Part shown: one piece after another, positions 36,617 to 46,151 of the stretch
Layout of the letters: each line of letters opens with the position of its first letter
Numbering within the stretch: the stretch's first letter is position 1
NCBI GenBank assembly: GCA_028707085.1
Contig: JAQTUW010000016.1
Location: 1-64,000 of the forward strand
DNA from: Methylococcales bacterium
Lineage (GTDB): Bacteria > Pseudomonadota > Gammaproteobacteria > Methylococcales > Methylomonadaceae
DNA: 64,000 nt
Reading direction: 5' to 3'
Notes under the pieces: model-generated
Databases searched by the model: none
What the model saw: the letters and a program-made list of their open reading frames with translations, nothing else
Told to the model about the DNA's origin: nothing
Made by a program: the position numbers and the translations under genes

Positions 36617-39600
36617 ATGGCTAAGCAAATGTGGCGTAGAAGGCATGCAAGAGTCGATCATCCAGGCGGCGAAGAATCGCCTATCCGCTTCGAATTGTTC
36701 AGCAACGAACGCCTGGAGGAGCATGCCTATAGTTTGGCGAAAGCGCAAAAAATCGACCACCTTAAAAAAACACAGCAATTGATGCCAAGGGCTCGCGAAA
36801 ACGCCTTGGTTTTATTGGAAGCTTATAAAGCCGTCGCCAAAACGGTGCGCGAACAACATTCTATTACACCCGCTGCTGAATGGCTGTTGGATAATTTTCA
36901 TATTATCGACGAACAGATCAGCAATATCGACCTCGATTTGCCCGAAAGTTTTTATCGTGAGCTACCCAAGTTATCCGAAGGCTATTTAGCAGGTTACCCT
37001 CGGGTTTACGGCATCGTTTGGGCCTTGATAGCGCATACCGACAGCCGATTTTCGGCGGAACTGCTGACCTTATTTATAAAAGCATATCAAAAAATCACCC
37101 CGCTTACCCTGGGCGAACTATGGGCGATACCGATTACCCTCCGAGTATTGTTGATCGAGAATCTTCGCCGCTTAGCCGTCAGCATTATGCGTTCGCAATC
37201 GGGCCGGCAGTTGGCCGATGACTTTATAAAGGAAATCGAACAAATCGTCACTCGCAGCGACAAACCGGATCCGCCCATTCCAAAACCAGTATTGCCATCA
37301 GCTTCGCTGCGTCAGGCTTATGCAGTGCAAATTTTGCTGCGCTCGCACGACCCACATCCTGCTGTGGCGCCTTCACTGGATTTCCTGAATGACTGGCTAA
37401 AGGAGCAAAACCTCAGCCTGGAAGAACTGGTGCATCGCGAACATGCCGAGCAAATTGCCGACAACCAGACCGTTCGCAACATCATTACCAGCATGCGCGC
37501 CATCTCAGCTTTCGAATGGCCCAACTTCGTCGAAGACGTCAGTCTGGTCGATATCTGCCTTCGCGGGCATGATGGCTATGCGGCTATGGATTTTCTTAGC
37601 CGAGACCGCTACCGGCATGCTATCGAAGAGCTAGCCAAACGCTCGCCACATTCGGAACTGGAGATCGCGCAACGGGTAATCAATAAAATCCAGCTGACTC
37701 AGGACGACAGTGAGAATAGCCTGCAGGATCCCGGCTATTATCTGATTGGCGCGGGCCGTTATCCCTTAGAAAAAGAGGTTGGTTATCGGCCTTCATTCAA
37801 ACAATATTTGCTGCGTAGCTATGTCGCCCATACCGGCGTTTCCTATCTTCTCAGTCTAGCCGTCTTGACCTTGTTTTTGCTAGCCCTGCCTTTGACTGCA
37901 GGTATCAGCGCACAATTAAGCGTCATCCAGTTAATCCTGCTCGGTATCTGCATAGTCTTTCCAGTATCGGACATCGCCCTCGGTTTTTTTAACCAATTAA
38001 TCATTGCCGGGCTACCTCCACGCCATCTGCCGAGGATTGAGCTAAAAAACGGGCCGCCGCCGGCCATGAGTACTTTTGTTGTGGTGCCGACCCTGTTCGC
38101 GAAAGAGGCGGAAGTATTGGCCCAGGTAAAGCAAATGGAAATCCGCTATCTTTCCAATCCTGATGGCCAGGTATATTTCGCCTTGCTGTCCGATTGGCTG
38201 GATGCGGAACAGGAAACTCTGCCGGATGATGACAGTTTGTTGCAGGCGGCGGCTGTCGCAGTCGCCGAGCTGAATAGTCGATACGCCGCACAGCGATTTT
38301 TTGTATTTCACCGTAAGCGGCTATGGAATGCAAGCGAAGCCAAGTGGATGGGCTGGGAACGTAAGCGCGGCAAACTTCAGGAATTCAACCGTTTGTTGCG
38401 TGGCGCCACAGACACATCATTTCTACCGATTAACGGTAGTCCCGCCATTGCGCCGCCCGGCGTCTGTTATGTTATTACGCTGGATGCCGACACCCGATTG
38501 CCGATGGGCGTGGTCAGCCAACTAGTCGGCGTGGCTATGCATCCATTGAATCAGCCAGTATTCGACCCCCTTAGTCAACGTATCGTTGCCGGCTACGGCA
38601 TACTCCAGCCCAGGGTAACGCCGGCCTTGCCGCAACGCTGCGAACATTCCATGTATCATCGGCTGTTTGCCGGCGCTTCCGGTTCCGATGCGTATGCAAG
38701 TCCGGTTTCCGAACTTTATCAGGACTTATTTGCGCTGGGCACATACAGCGGCAAAGGCTTATATCACGTCGACAGTTTTGAAGCCGCTTTGGCCGGACGG
38801 GTGCCGGACAATACTCAGCTTAGTCATGACTTATTCGAAAGCATCTACGTACGCTGTGCGCTGGTCAGCGATATTGAGTTTTTCGAGGAATTTCCTTCCC
38901 ATACAGAAGTAGCCGCTTCGCGCGAACATCGTTGGGCAAGAGGCGACTGGCAACTCTTGCCCTGGATCTTCGGCGCTGGCGGACAAAATATGCCCCTGCT
39001 TGGCCGTTGGAAAATGCTTGATAATTTACGCCGTTCTCTTTCTGCGCCGGCGGCCTTTACTGCGCTGGTGATCAGTTGGGCGATTCCGCAGGCGCCGCAG
39101 GAGTTGCTGATCGGCTTGGTGCTCACGGCTTTAGCTATTCCCGCCATCATGGCTTTCGGCAAAGGCTTTAGTTTGCCGCGACGCGGGGTCTCACTAACAA
39201 CGCATTTCCGCGGCATAGCGGAGAATTTGTTTTGGGCGATCTGCAATAGCGTCATCGCGCTGACTTTTTTGGTGCAGCACGCCTGGTCAATGACAGACGC
39301 CATTGTCAGCACATTGATCAGACTTATGATTACCCGGCGCAGCTTATTGAAATGGGTGACCGCCTTGCAGGCGAAGAGCGCATCAGATCATGCTCTAAAA
39401 AGTCTGATCCGCCCCTTTAGCCGTTCGGCTGTCGTGGTATTTGGCGCTGCCGGCTTGGTGTTGATTTTCAATCCGGCCGCCATCGTTTATGCGAGCCCGT
39501 TTCTGCTTTTATGGCTGTTGGAACCCATTGTCGCCCGTAGCTTGAGCATTTCCCCAAAACTTGATGCGGCCGAACTTTTACAAGCCGGAGATACCCGAAA

Positions 39601-42600
39601 GCTGCGTTTGATCGGCAGGCGTATCTGGCGGTTTTTTTCGACCTTTGTTACGGCTGAGGAAAACTATTTGCCACCTGACAATTTTCAGGAAAACCCACAG
39701 GCAGTAATCGCTCATCGCAGTTCCCCGACCAATTTCGGACTTTATCTGTTATCTATCGTCGCCGCTCGTGATTTTGGCTGGATCGGTTTGCAGGACAGCA
39801 TAGACCGACTGGAAGCGACGATAAACACCCTCAACAGTTTGCCGCGTCTGCATGGCCATTTTTATAATTGGTACGATACCCACGATCTACATATTTTAGA
39901 ACCTGCTTATATTTCGACCGTGGATAGCGGTAATCTGGCCGGACACCTGCTGACCCTGGCTGAAAGCTGCCGGGAAACCCTGCGTAGCCCTTTAATACTG
40001 AGAACCGCCTTGCCGGGACTAGCCGATACGCATAGCCTGCTAAGCGCCGAACTGGCAAAAATCAGCGATGATAAACGTACGCAAACGGTTACGCTGAAAG
40101 AGTTGCGGCAAAAAACTTTTCTGCTCGGCGACATGCTGCAAAGCCAACCTGCCGATAGCCAAGCCTGGAGCAATCTCTGGCGGCAATTAATCCAATGCGC
40201 CGATACACTTGCCGATTTGGCGAGCGCCTATGCCGCCGAACGCGGCGATACAGACAACAGCGAAGTGCAGACCTGGGCTGGAATGTTCTGCGGCGATATA
40301 CGTTCTCATGCCCGCGACATTGAAAATCTGTTGCCCTGGGTCAATTTTAGCCATCAGCTTGACAAAATTCAGCAGTTCTCCTCAGCAAAACAGGCGATTG
40401 AGTCATGGTGGCAAGTCCCACACCTGGAAATTCCGCTCGCTGATCTCGCCGGCTTTTATAAGCAGGCTATAGCGGCATTGCAGACGGCCAACCCTGAAGC
40501 ATTGCTACCGGCAGATTTGGCGGTACTGGGCAAACTACGACGCGCCGCGGAGCAAGCCGCGGGACAAAGCCTGCGGCTGGAGACCATAGCTGCTCAAGCG
40601 GACAAACTATTTCGTGAAATGGATTTCCGATTTCTGTATGACGCCAAATGCCATATGCTTTCAATCGGCTATCAGGTTCTGGAAGGCTCTGTCGATCCTA
40701 GCTATTACGATTTACTAGCCTCCGAGGCTAGACTCGCCAGTTTCATCGCCATTGCCAAGCGCGAGGCGCCGAGCGATCACTGGTACCATCTTGGACGGCG
40801 GGTGATACGAGCGGCGCGTGGCACGATGTTACTGTCCTGGTCCGGCTCGATGTTCGAATACTTGATGCCTTCACTGGTGATGTTTACACCGCGTTACAGC
40901 CTCCTGGATCAGACCTGCCGCCTGGTGATAAAACGGCAAATAGAATACGGTAAAGAATGCGGTATACCTTGGGGGGTTTCCGAGTCGGCTTTTAATAGCC
41001 GGGATATCGCCTTAACTTATCAATATTCGGCTTTTGGCGTTCCTGGTTTAGGCATGAAGCGCGGACTGGGCGAAGAGCGGGTGATTGCGCCCTATGCTAC
41101 GGCCCTGGCCGCCATGTATTTTCCGCATGCCGCTGTGGAAAACTTCCAGCGACTGGAAAAACTAGGCGCATTAGGCCGCTTCGGTTTTTACGAAGCTTTA
41201 GACTATACCCCTATTCGCCTGGAAGAAGGCCAAACGGTAGCAATAGTACGTTGTTACATGGCCCATCACCAGGGCATGTCGTTGCTTGCCTTCGCAAATA
41301 CCATGCACGACGGCGCCATGCGCCATCGTTTCCATCATGCCGCCTTGATACAAGCCGCAGACTTATTACTACAGGAACGCATCCCTCAAGGCGCCGATAC
41401 GACCAGTCTGCCGTTATCCCTGGCTCAGGTCGAAATCAAGGAAATTGTGCAGGCATCGGTAAGACACGCGCCGTCGCCCATGTCTCCAACACCCTCAACG
41501 CAACTTCTGTCCAACGGTCAATACGCTGTGATGCTGACCGGCTCAGGCTCTGGTTATAGCCAATGGCGAAACCTGGCTGTGACGCGCTGGCGTGAAGATG
41601 TCACATGTGATGCTTGGGGTAGTTTCCTTTATCTGCGCGATGTAGTCAGCAATCAGGTCTGGTCAGCCGGTTACCAGCCGACAACGGTTGTACCCGATCA
41701 CTACGAAGTGGTGTTCGCGGAAGATCGCGCCCGTATCACCCGTAGCGACCATGGCGTTATCAGCACCCTGGAGATTGTGATCTCGCCGGAAGACGATGCG
41801 GAAATTCGCCGCTTAAGCTTGACGAATAACAGCTCGCGCGTTAAAGAGATTGAAATTACCTCTTATGCGGAGATCGTGCTGGCGGATATGCCGGCCGACA
41901 TCGCCCATCCGGCCTTTTCCAAGCTGTTTGTGCAGACCGAATACCAACCGCAAACCCAAGGCCTGATAGCGCATCGCCGACCAAGAACCGCGGAAGATCC
42001 GGTTATTTGGGCGGCGCACGTCCTGGCCGGCGGCCAAACCAAAAATGGACTGCAGTATGAAACCGACCGCGCCCGTTTTGTCGGCCGCGGCCAGAGCTTG
42101 CGGGCGCCTATGGCGGTCATCAATGGACAGCCTCTGGGCAATACTGTCGGTGCGGTATTGGATCCGATCTTCAGTTTACGCACCAGGGTTCGCATTGCCG
42201 TGGGCGGCACGGAACACCTCAGTTTCATTACCCTGGCGGCATCCTCGCGCCAGGCGGTGGAAGAACTATTGGACAAATATCACAATCTGGCAGCTTGGGA
42301 ACGGGTGTCGGCTCTGGCTTGGACGCATGCCCAAGTGCAATTGCATCACCTGCACGCCAAACCGGAGGAGGCACAGCTTTTTCAACATCTGGCCAATCGC
42401 TTGATTTATGTAGATTCTTCATTAAGACCCTCCGACAAATTAATGCAGACCAATAGCTTGAACGTTACCAGTTTATGGCGCTATGGCATTTCGGGCGACC
42501 GTCCTATTCTTTTACTTAGGGTCAAAGAATTTGAAGACCGCCGCATCGTCGAGCAATTACTGCGCGCCCATGAGTATTGGCGCATCAAAGGCCTTAGAGT

Positions 42601-45325
42601 AGACCTGGTCATCCTCAACGAAAAAGAAGTCTCATATATTGAGGATTTACAGACGCTTCTGGAAGGCATGGTACGCGAAAATCAAGTGCGTTCGGCAGCA
42701 CATGAGGAAGAAAACCAGGGAGCCATTTTTGTAATACGGGCCAACCAGCTTACGGCCGAAGACCTGTGCATGTTGAAAACGGCTGCGCGCGCCATGCTGT
42801 TTAGCAATCACGGCTCCTTAGCCGAGCAATTGTTAAGGCATCCCCGCCCTGAAGCCGCCTTTATCCCCGCCAGACCACGGTTGAACGTAGAACCTCAGCC
42901 GCCCATATTAACCCTGCCAGCGCTGGAATTTTTCAATGGCCTTGGCGGTTTTAGCGCAGACGGTCGCGAATATGTCATCGTGCTGGACAAAGGCCAATGG
43001 ACACCAACGCCCTGGATCAACGTCATCGCCAATGCGGAATTCGGCTTTATGGTCTCGGAATCCGGTAGCGCCTGCACTTGGTCGGGAAACAGCCGCGAAA
43101 ACCAATTGACCCCTTGGTTCAACGACCCTGTATGCGATCACTCTGGCGAAATTTTCTATATTCGTGACGATGAGAGCAAGGAATTATGGTCTCCGACCGC
43201 CTTGCCGATTCGAGTTGAAAATGCCAACTATCTGATACGCCATGGTCATGGCTATAGCCGTTTCGAACATGCCTCGCATGGGATTCATAGCGATTTGCTG
43301 CAATTTGTCAGCCCGGACGATCCAATCAAGATTTCTTGTTTGACCCTAAAAAACATTTCCGGCCGCACTCGCCATATAACGGTAACGGCCTATGTCGAAT
43401 GGGTATTGGGTTCTTCACGCACCGTCACCGCTCCCTATATCATCACGCAGTTGGATGAGGAAACCGGTGCAGTGTTCGCCAATAATACCTGGGACGCGGA
43501 ATTCGGCGAGCGGGTCGCCTTCGCCGATCTTGCCGGCCGACAAAGCGGCTGGACAGGCAACCGTGCTGAATTCATCGGCCGTAACGGCAGCCTGGACGCC
43601 CCGGCGGGCCTGCTTGAACTTAAACCCTTAAAAAAACGGCTCGGCGCCGGACTGGATCCTTGCGCCGCTCTGGAGACGGTGATTGAACTGGCCGCCAATA
43701 GCGAAATCGAGATCATTTTTCTGCTTGGACAGGGCAATAACCGCGCTCATGCCATCGAACTGGTTAAACGCTACCGTCTGATTGCACCGGATACAATATT
43801 AAGTTTGGTGAAGGAATCCTGGCAAGCAATCCTGGGTAAAGTCCAAGTAAAAACACCTGATCGGGAACTGGATTTGCTGCTGAACTCCTGGTTGCTCTAT
43901 CAAACCCTAAGTTGCAGAATGTGGGCCAGAGCCGGGTTTTATCAGGTGGGCGGCGCTTTCGGTTTTCGCGATCAATTGCAAGATTGCATGGCGCTGGCTA
44001 TCGCCAAACCCGATTTGACTCGTCAGCATCTACTATACGCCGCAGGCCGTCAGTTTAGCGAGGGAGACGTTCAACACTGGTGGCATCCGCCCTCTGGACG
44101 AGGGGTGCGCACACATTTTTCCGACGACCGCCTTTGGTTGCCTTACGCTGTCGCTCACTATATTAAAGTCAGCGGCGATATCGCAATTATGGATTGTCCA
44201 CTATTGTTCTTGGACGGCCCGGCGCTGAAGCCGGAGCAAGACGACGCCTACTTTCAACCTGAGCAATCAAACCAGTCAGCCACTCTCTACGAACACTGTG
44301 TCCGCGCCCTTGAGATCAGTTTACAGACAGGTGCGCACGGTCTGCCGCTGATTGGCAGTGGCGATTGGAATGACGGGATGAATCGCGTAGGCAATGAAGG
44401 CAAAGGTGAAAGTATCTGGCTGGCATGGTTCCAGATTGCCTGCCTGGAAGAATTCGCCCTCCTGGCTGAGGCGCGTGGCGAAAACCAGACCGCAAATCGC
44501 TGGCGCGAGCATATTGTCAAATTAAAGCTTGCCGTCGAATCCACAGGCTGGGATGGCGCCTGGTACCGCCGGGCCTATTTTGACGATGGCGCGCCATTGG
44601 GGTCGGCTACCAATGCCGAATGTCGTATTGATTCCATCGCCCAGAGCTGGGCTGTGATATCCGGCGCCGGCGATAAAGAACACGCTCTGCGAGCCATGCA
44701 TTCGGTTAGAGAATATCTGGTGCGTTATGGCGACGATCTGGTGTTATTGTTCACACCGCCTTTCGATAAGACAGAACGCGATCCCGGCTATATAAAAAGC
44801 TATCCGCCAGGCGTGCGTGAAAACGGCGGACAATACACACATGCCGCTATTTGGTCGGTAATTGCTTATGCCATGCTCGGAGAGGGCGATCAGGCGGCGG
44901 AATTGCTGCGCATGTTGAATCCGATTAAGCGTACGGCCACCCGCACAGGCATCTATGCCTATAAGGTGGAGCCTTATGTGCTCGCGGCCGATATCTATTC
45001 GGAAGCGCCGCATGTGCGTCGCGGCGGCTGGACCTGGTATACCGGAGCAGCCGGCTGGTTTTACCGGGCCGGCCTGGAAACGATATTGGGCATGCAAATC
45101 CGCGCCGATACCTTGACGTTAAACCCCTGCATACCCAAAGCCTGGCCTGAATACAGCATGGTCTATCAGCATAAAACCAGCCGTTATGAAATCACTGTTG
45201 AAAATCCCAACGCGGTATCGCACGGTATTTTGTTTATGGAACTGGATGGACAGCGGCAAACAACGGAAAGCATAAGCCTCCGGAACGATGGACAATTGCA
45301 TAAGTTACGGGTAGTGTTAGGTTGA
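36617..45325 (+). CDS. ndvB: Cyclic beta-1,2-glucan synthase (NdvB/ChvB-like, GT84-GH94)
   Basis: A 2,902-residue inner-membrane enzyme that makes cyclic beta-1,2-glucans from UDP-glucose. In order: an N-terminal soluble region; membrane segments near 410-460; the GT84 glucosyltransferase with 'YVITLDADTRLPMGVVSQLV' near 620 and 'EHRWARGDWQLLPW' near 770; further membrane segments near 810-970; a glucoamylase-like domain at about 1390-1545 ('PWGVSESAFNSRDIALTYQY'); and two GH94-type beta-sandwich modules from about 1640 and 2100. The GH94 catalytic domain has 'LIGSGDWNDGMNRVG' near 2580. Length and order match ChvB/NdvB (about 2,800 residues). GGAG lies 9 bases before the ATG. It is monocistronic, and no NdvA/ChvA-type exporter is in the window. 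Periplasmic osmoregulation is the expected role. Confidence 0.93.
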   Translation: MAKQMWRRRHARVDHPGGEESPIRFELFSNERLEEHAYSLAKAQKIDHLKKTQQLMPRARENALVLLEAYKAVAKTVREQHSITPAAEWLLDNFHIIDEQISNIDLDLPESFYRELPKLSEGYLAGYPRVYGIVWALIAHTDSRFSAELLTLFIKAYQKITPLTLGELWAIPITLRVLLIENLRRLAVSIMRSQSGRQLADDFIKEIEQIVTRSDKPDPPIPKPVLPSASLRQAYAVQILLRSHDPHPAVAPSLDFLNDWLKEQNLSLEELVHREHAEQIADNQTVRNIITSMRAISAFEWPNFVEDVSLVDICLRGHDGYAAMDFLSRDRYRHAIEELAKRSPHSELEIAQRVINKIQLTQDDSENSLQDPGYYLIGAGRYPLEKEVGYRPSFKQYLLRSYVAHTGVSYLLSLAVLTLFLLALPLTAGISAQLSVIQLILLGICIVFPVSDIALGFFNQLIIAGLPPRHLPRIELKNGPPPAMSTFVVVPTLFAKEAEVLAQVKQMEIRYLSNPDGQVYFALLSDWLDAEQETLPDDDSLLQAAAVAVAELNSRYAAQRFFVFHRKRLWNASEAKWMGWERKRGKLQEFNRLLRGATDTSFLPINGSPAIAPPGVCYVITLDADTRLPMGVVSQLVGVAMHPLNQPVFDPLSQRIVAGYGILQPRVTPALPQRCEHSMYHRLFAGASGSDAYASPVSELYQDLFALGTYSGKGLYHVDSFEAALAGRVPDNTQLSHDLFESIYVRCALVSDIEFFEEFPSHTEVAASREHRWARGDWQLLPWIFGAGGQNMPLLGRWKMLDNLRRSLSAPAAFTALVISWAIPQAPQELLIGLVLTALAIPAIMAFGKGFSLPRRGVSLTTHFRGIAENLFWAICNSVIALTFLVQHAWSMTDAIVSTLIRLMITRRSLLKWVTALQAKSASDHALKSLIRPFSRSAVVVFGAAGLVLIFNPAAIVYASPFLLLWLLEPIVARSLSISPKLDAAELLQAGDTRKLRLIGRRIWRFFSTFVTAEENYLPPDNFQENPQAVIAHRSSPTNFGLYLLSIVAARDFGWIGLQDSIDRLEATINTLNSLPRLHGHFYNWYDTHDLHILEPAYISTVDSGNLAGHLLTLAESCRETLRSPLILRTALPGLADTHSLLSAELAKISDDKRTQTVTLKELRQKTFLLGDMLQSQPADSQAWSNLWRQLIQCADTLADLASAYAAERGDTDNSEVQTWAGMFCGDIRSHARDIENLLPWVNFSHQLDKIQQFSSAKQAIESWWQVPHLEIPLADLAGFYKQAIAALQTANPEALLPADLAVLGKLRRAAEQAAGQSLRLETIAAQADKLFREMDFRFLYDAKCHMLSIGYQVLEGSVDPSYYDLLASEARLASFIAIAKREAPSDHWYHLGRRVIRAARGTMLLSWSGSMFEYLMPSLVMFTPRYSLLDQTCRLVIKRQIEYGKECGIPWGVSESAFNSRDIALTYQYSAFGVPGLGMKRGLGEERVIAPYATALAAMYFPHAAVENFQRLEKLGALGRFGFYEALDYTPIRLEEGQTVAIVRCYMAHHQGMSLLAFANTMHDGAMRHRFHHAALIQAADLLLQERIPQGADTTSLPLSLAQVEIKEIVQASVRHAPSPMSPTPSTQLLSNGQYAVMLTGSGSGYSQWRNLAVTRWREDVTCDAWGSFLYLRDVVSNQVWSAGYQPTTVVPDHYEVVFAEDRARITRSDHGVISTLEIVISPEDDAEIRRLSLTNNSSRVKEIEITSYAEIVLADMPADIAHPAFSKLFVQTEYQPQTQGLIAHRRPRTAEDPVIWAAHVLAGGQTKNGLQYETDRARFVGRGQSLRAPMAVINGQPLGNTVGAVLDPIFSLRTRVRIAVGGTEHLSFITLAASSRQAVEELLDKYHNLAAWERVSALAWTHAQVQLHHLHAKPEEAQLFQHLANRLIYVDSSLRPSDKLMQTNSLNVTSLWRYGISGDRPILLLRVKEFEDRRIVEQLLRAHEYWRIKGLRVDLVILNEKEVSYIEDLQTLLEGMVRENQVRSAAHEEENQGAIFVIRANQLTAEDLCMLKTAARAMLFSNHGSLAEQLLRHPRPEAAFIPARPRLNVEPQPPILTLPALEFFNGLGGFSADGREYVIVLDKGQWTPTPWINVIANAEFGFMVSESGSACTWSGNSRENQLTPWFNDPVCDHSGEIFYIRDDESKELWSPTALPIRVENANYLIRHGHGYSRFEHASHGIHSDLLQFVSPDDPIKISCLTLKNISGRTRHITVTAYVEWVLGSSRTVTAPYIITQLDEETGAVFANNTWDAEFGERVAFADLAGRQSGWTGNRAEFIGRNGSLDAPAGLLELKPLKKRLGAGLDPCAALETVIELAANSEIEIIFLLGQGNNRAHAIELVKRYRLIAPDTILSLVKESWQAILGKVQVKTPDRELDLLLNSWLLYQTLSCRMWARAGFYQVGGAFGFRDQLQDCMALAIAKPDLTRQHLLYAAGRQFSEGDVQHWWHPPSGRGVRTHFSDDRLWLPYAVAHYIKVSGDIAIMDCPLLFLDGPALKPEQDDAYFQPEQSNQSATLYEHCVRALEISLQTGAHGLPLIGSGDWNDGMNRVGNEGKGESIWLAWFQIACLEEFALLAEARGENQTANRWREHIVKLKLAVESTGWDGAWYRRAYFDDGAPLGSATNAECRIDSIAQSWAVISGAGDKEHALRAMHSVREYLVRYGDDLVLLFTPPFDKTERDPGYIKSYPPGVRENGGQYTHAAIWSVIAYAMLGEGDQAAELLRMLNPIKRTATRTGIYAYKVEPYVLAADIYSEAPHVRRGGWTWYTGAAGWFYRAGLETILGMQIRADTLTLNPCIPKAWPEYSMVYQHKTSRYEITVENPNAVSHGILFMELDGQRQTTESISLRNDGQLHKLRVVLG

Positions 45326-45474
45326 GCAAATATTCATCCAACTTTTCCCCTGCAATTATCTGTATGTCGTCGTCCGGCACTACGTCTACTTATACACTTC
45401 TGGCCGATTGCCGATCTTCACTACCAGAATGCACAAAATGCCGTCTTGTATTTCGCAAATCAAAAGGCCATAAA

Positions 45475-45505
45475 AAACCCGCTAAGCCATATGACTTGCG
45501 GGTTT
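45475..45505 (+). terminator. Terminator-like hairpin downstream of the glucan synthase gene
   Basis: AAACCCGC and GCGGGTTT pair as an 8-bp stem around 15 bases, with AAAAA before and TTTCTGT after. It lies about 150 bp after the stop codon and could work in both directions. It closely resembles the hairpin after tRNA-Leu at 45983-46005. Confidence 0.6.
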
Positions 45506-45539
45506 CTGTATGTTCTTGTACTGCTTGAATCTTTTCTTT

Positions 45540-45560
45540 GGCACGAGGATCGGAATAACT
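45540..45560 (-). repeat. Degenerate copy of the tRNA-Leu 3' end
   Basis: GGCACGAGGATCGGAATAAC here aligns with GGTACCGAGGGTCGGAATCG at the 3' end of the tRNA-Leu gene (46021-46040) with few changes. Both are preceded by 'TTTTCTTTG' and by a similar CCCG...CGGG hairpin. It may be the relic of a tandem tRNA gene or of an attachment-site duplication. Confidence 0.5.
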
Positions 45561-45982
45561 GTTAGTATATATTTCAATCGCTTATGTGCTAAAAAAATTT
45601 TGTAACTGTTCAGCCTCCCAAAAAAGCGCTATGATTTCGAGATGAAACTGACACTTTAGGTTGTCTGCTTTCAGCTTATGACCTTGCTTTGTCTTTGATG
45701 TATTCGGCACTGCCAAAGCTTGCTGAATTTTTTGATGCTGCATTCGGTTCCGAAACTAGGAATCGAATGAGTGATGTGTATTGGTTTGTTAAGTTTTTAT
45801 CAATCCCTGACATCGCCAATCTGGCGACTTCTTCAGCATTTTTTATAAAATCAGCCATATCTAATTACTCAGTGGCGACATAAAAAATGTGAAGTCCATC
45901 ACAAAAGCAAATTATGCAATCTGGTTGTTAATCAAGTGCTTAAAATTGCTGATTAGATTATCACAAATCTAAAAAAGGAAAG

Positions 45983-46012
45983 CCCGTAAGTCATTGATTT
46001 ACGGGATTTTTT
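45983..46012 (-). terminator. Hairpin downstream of tRNA-Leu
   Basis: CCCGTAA-TCATTGA-TTACGGG forms a stem just past the 3' end of the minus-strand tRNA gene. Read on the minus strand it is followed by CTTTCCTTTTTT, so it should end the tRNA transcript. On the plus strand it is followed by ATTTTTTC. Confidence 0.65.
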
Positions 46013-46019
46013 CTTTGTA

Positions 46020-46104
46020 TGGTACCGAGGGTCGGAATCGAACCGACACTCCCGAAGGAACCGGATTTTGAATCCGGCGCGTCTACCAGTTTCACCACCC
46101 CGGC
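46020..46104 (-). tRNA. tRNA-Leu (anticodon CAA)
   Basis: The minus strand reads GCCGGGGTGGTGAAACTGGT at the 5' end and closes with GGTTCGATTCCGACCC and an encoded CCA. The anticodon stem CCGGA/TCCGG encloses the loop TTCAAAA, giving anticodon CAA (decodes UUG). A long variable arm (TTCCTTCGGGA region) marks it as a class II tRNA, as expected for Leu. The acceptor stem pairs with two G-U wobbles. It lies 47 bp after the rpoH stop. Confidence 0.95.
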
Positions 46105-46151
46105 AAAGAAAACAGACATTCTACCAAAATATTACAGAATGCAAAATGTTT

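Larger units (their letters stand above)
45326..46019. other. Gene-poor stretch after the glucan synthase gene
   Basis: About 690 bp without a supported gene. A terminator hairpin (45475-45505), a degenerate tRNA-end-like sequence (about 45540-45560) and the terminator of tRNA-Leu (about 45983-46012) are recognisable. Two overlapping ORFs near 45676-45883, one on each strand, are about 60 codons long, lack good ribosome binding sites and are not recognised. The minus one (starting MADFIKNAEEVARLAMSG) has more protein-like composition. Confidence 0.5.

Noticed and set aside
45322-45528. 68-aa plus-strand ORF after the glucan synthase gene
   Set aside because: It runs through the terminator hairpin, overlaps the stop codon of the previous gene and has Ser/Cys-rich sequence without motif.
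45676-45883. Two overlapping ~60-codon ORFs on opposite strands
   Set aside because: Neither has a ribosome binding site or a recognisable family. The minus one looks more protein-like but the evidence is too weak to call.
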